A DNA stretch of 41,864 nt from CAZUNB01 sp044227985 (GTDB lineage: Bacteria; Patescibacteriota; Saccharimonadia; Saccharimonadales; JAGPDM01). A model generated the notes under the pieces. The model was not told the DNA's origin. It worked only from the letters and a program-made list of their open reading frames with translations, and ran no database searches. The position numbers and the translations under genes were made by a program. The stretch spans positions 1 through 41,864 of the forward strand of contig JBGAVT010000010.1 of the NCBI GenBank assembly GCA_044227985.1. The letters are read 5' to 3'. Below are positions 41,642-41,864 of the stretch, piece after piece (the stretch's first letter is position 1; each line of letters begins with the position of its first letter).

Positions 41642-41864
41642 ATGACACTGTCTGAAGAATTGCAATTCCGTGGTTTCGTAAACCAAACTACCTTTAAAGA
41701 TATCTCCGAGCTTGACCAGAAAAAAAGAACATTTTATTTTGGGGTAGATCCGAGTGCGCCTAGTGCAACTATCGGTAATCTTGCTAGCATGATGATGGCG
41801 CGGGTATATATTTCTCATGGGTATCAACCGATCCTCTTGGTCGGTGGTGCGACAGGTATGATTG
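41642..41864 (+). CDS. tyrS: Tyrosyl-tRNA synthetase, 3' end cut by window
   Basis: The first 74 residues are visible. FYFGVDPSAPSATIGNLASMM corresponds to the class I synthetase region with FDPTADSLHxGH in typical TyrS, and ILLVGGATGMI matches the following VGGATGLIGDP block. The HIGH motif is changed to TIGN: the first His is Thr and the last is Asn. Asn at the last position is known in the family; Thr at the first is not one I expect. The start is supported by the extended -10 just upstream. It is the last, open-ended gene. Confidence 0.85.
   Translation, partial: MTLSEELQFRGFVNQTTFKDISELDQKKRTFYFGVDPSAPSATIGNLASMMMARVYISHGYQPILLVGGATGMI

Noticed and set aside
1..41864. Genetic code with UGA read as an amino acid (Absconditabacteria/Gracilibacteria)
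   Set aside because: TGA closes gatC, gatA, lysC and asd at normal family lengths, and ATGA overlaps are used for coupling.
1..41864. tRNA, rRNA, CRISPR arrays, transposases or prophage genes
   Set aside because: No cloverleaf-like or rRNA-like segment, spaced repeat array, transposase or phage structural gene was found; intergenic gaps are under about 100 bp.

Overview
The window looks like a compact, moderately AT-rich genome of a Patescibacteria/CPR bacterium, most likely a Saccharibacterium (TM7). This is inferred from gene density, protein style and synteny, not from a marker-gene tree. TGA is read as stop throughout (gatC, gatA, lysC, asd), which argues against the recoded Absconditabacteria/Gracilibacteria. 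Genes overlap by 4-11 nt, convergent genes share stop codons, and I see almost no intrinsic terminators. Many first genes have a -10 box only 6-10 nt before the start codon and no ribosome binding site, so leaderless mRNAs seem common.

Layout. 1-2003: end of an unknown gene, a SLOG/LOG-family protein, and a small acidic unknown behind a consensus promoter set inside a perfect inverted repeat. 2037-10510: an aspartate-family amino-acid island in four blocks: a class IV aminotransferase (-), dapL-lysA (+), lysC-dapB-dapA (-) and asd-hom (+). Together they encode aspartate to LL-diaminopimelate by the aminotransferase (DapL) route, then DAP decarboxylation to lysine, plus a branch to homoserine. 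dapF is not in the window. 10505-16609: an unknown (-), uvrB, and gatC-gatA-(membrane protein)-gatB for tRNA-dependent amidation. 16634-23243: galU, a set of small envelope-type proteins (88-aa membrane protein, YtxH-like, DUF5665-like, membrane-anchored EEP phosphatase/nuclease), then dnaE.

23253-32849: a secreted, C-terminally anchored surface protein with a Ca-binding-like loop, a SpoU methyltransferase, folC, rplS with a long tail, a multi-pass membrane protein, yraN, an M1 aminopeptidase, a small unknown, nusA, and a 2-hydroxyacid-dehydrogenase-like protein. 32853-41864: clpC under a CIRCE operator, a membrane protein with an HExxH motif and coiled coil, radA, a PIN-TRAM protein, a large class A penicillin-binding protein (-), and the start of tyrS.

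Most genes are housekeeping (repair, replication, translation, wall). The unusual part is the lysine/DAP island, since CPR bacteria normally lack amino-acid biosynthesis. The most interesting uncharacterised items are the HExxH coiled-coil protein, the ORF inside the gatCAB operon, and the two operator-like dyads at 1637-1666 and 17518-17535. I found no tRNA, rRNA, CRISPR array or insertion sequence, and no gene-free stretch above 300 bases.
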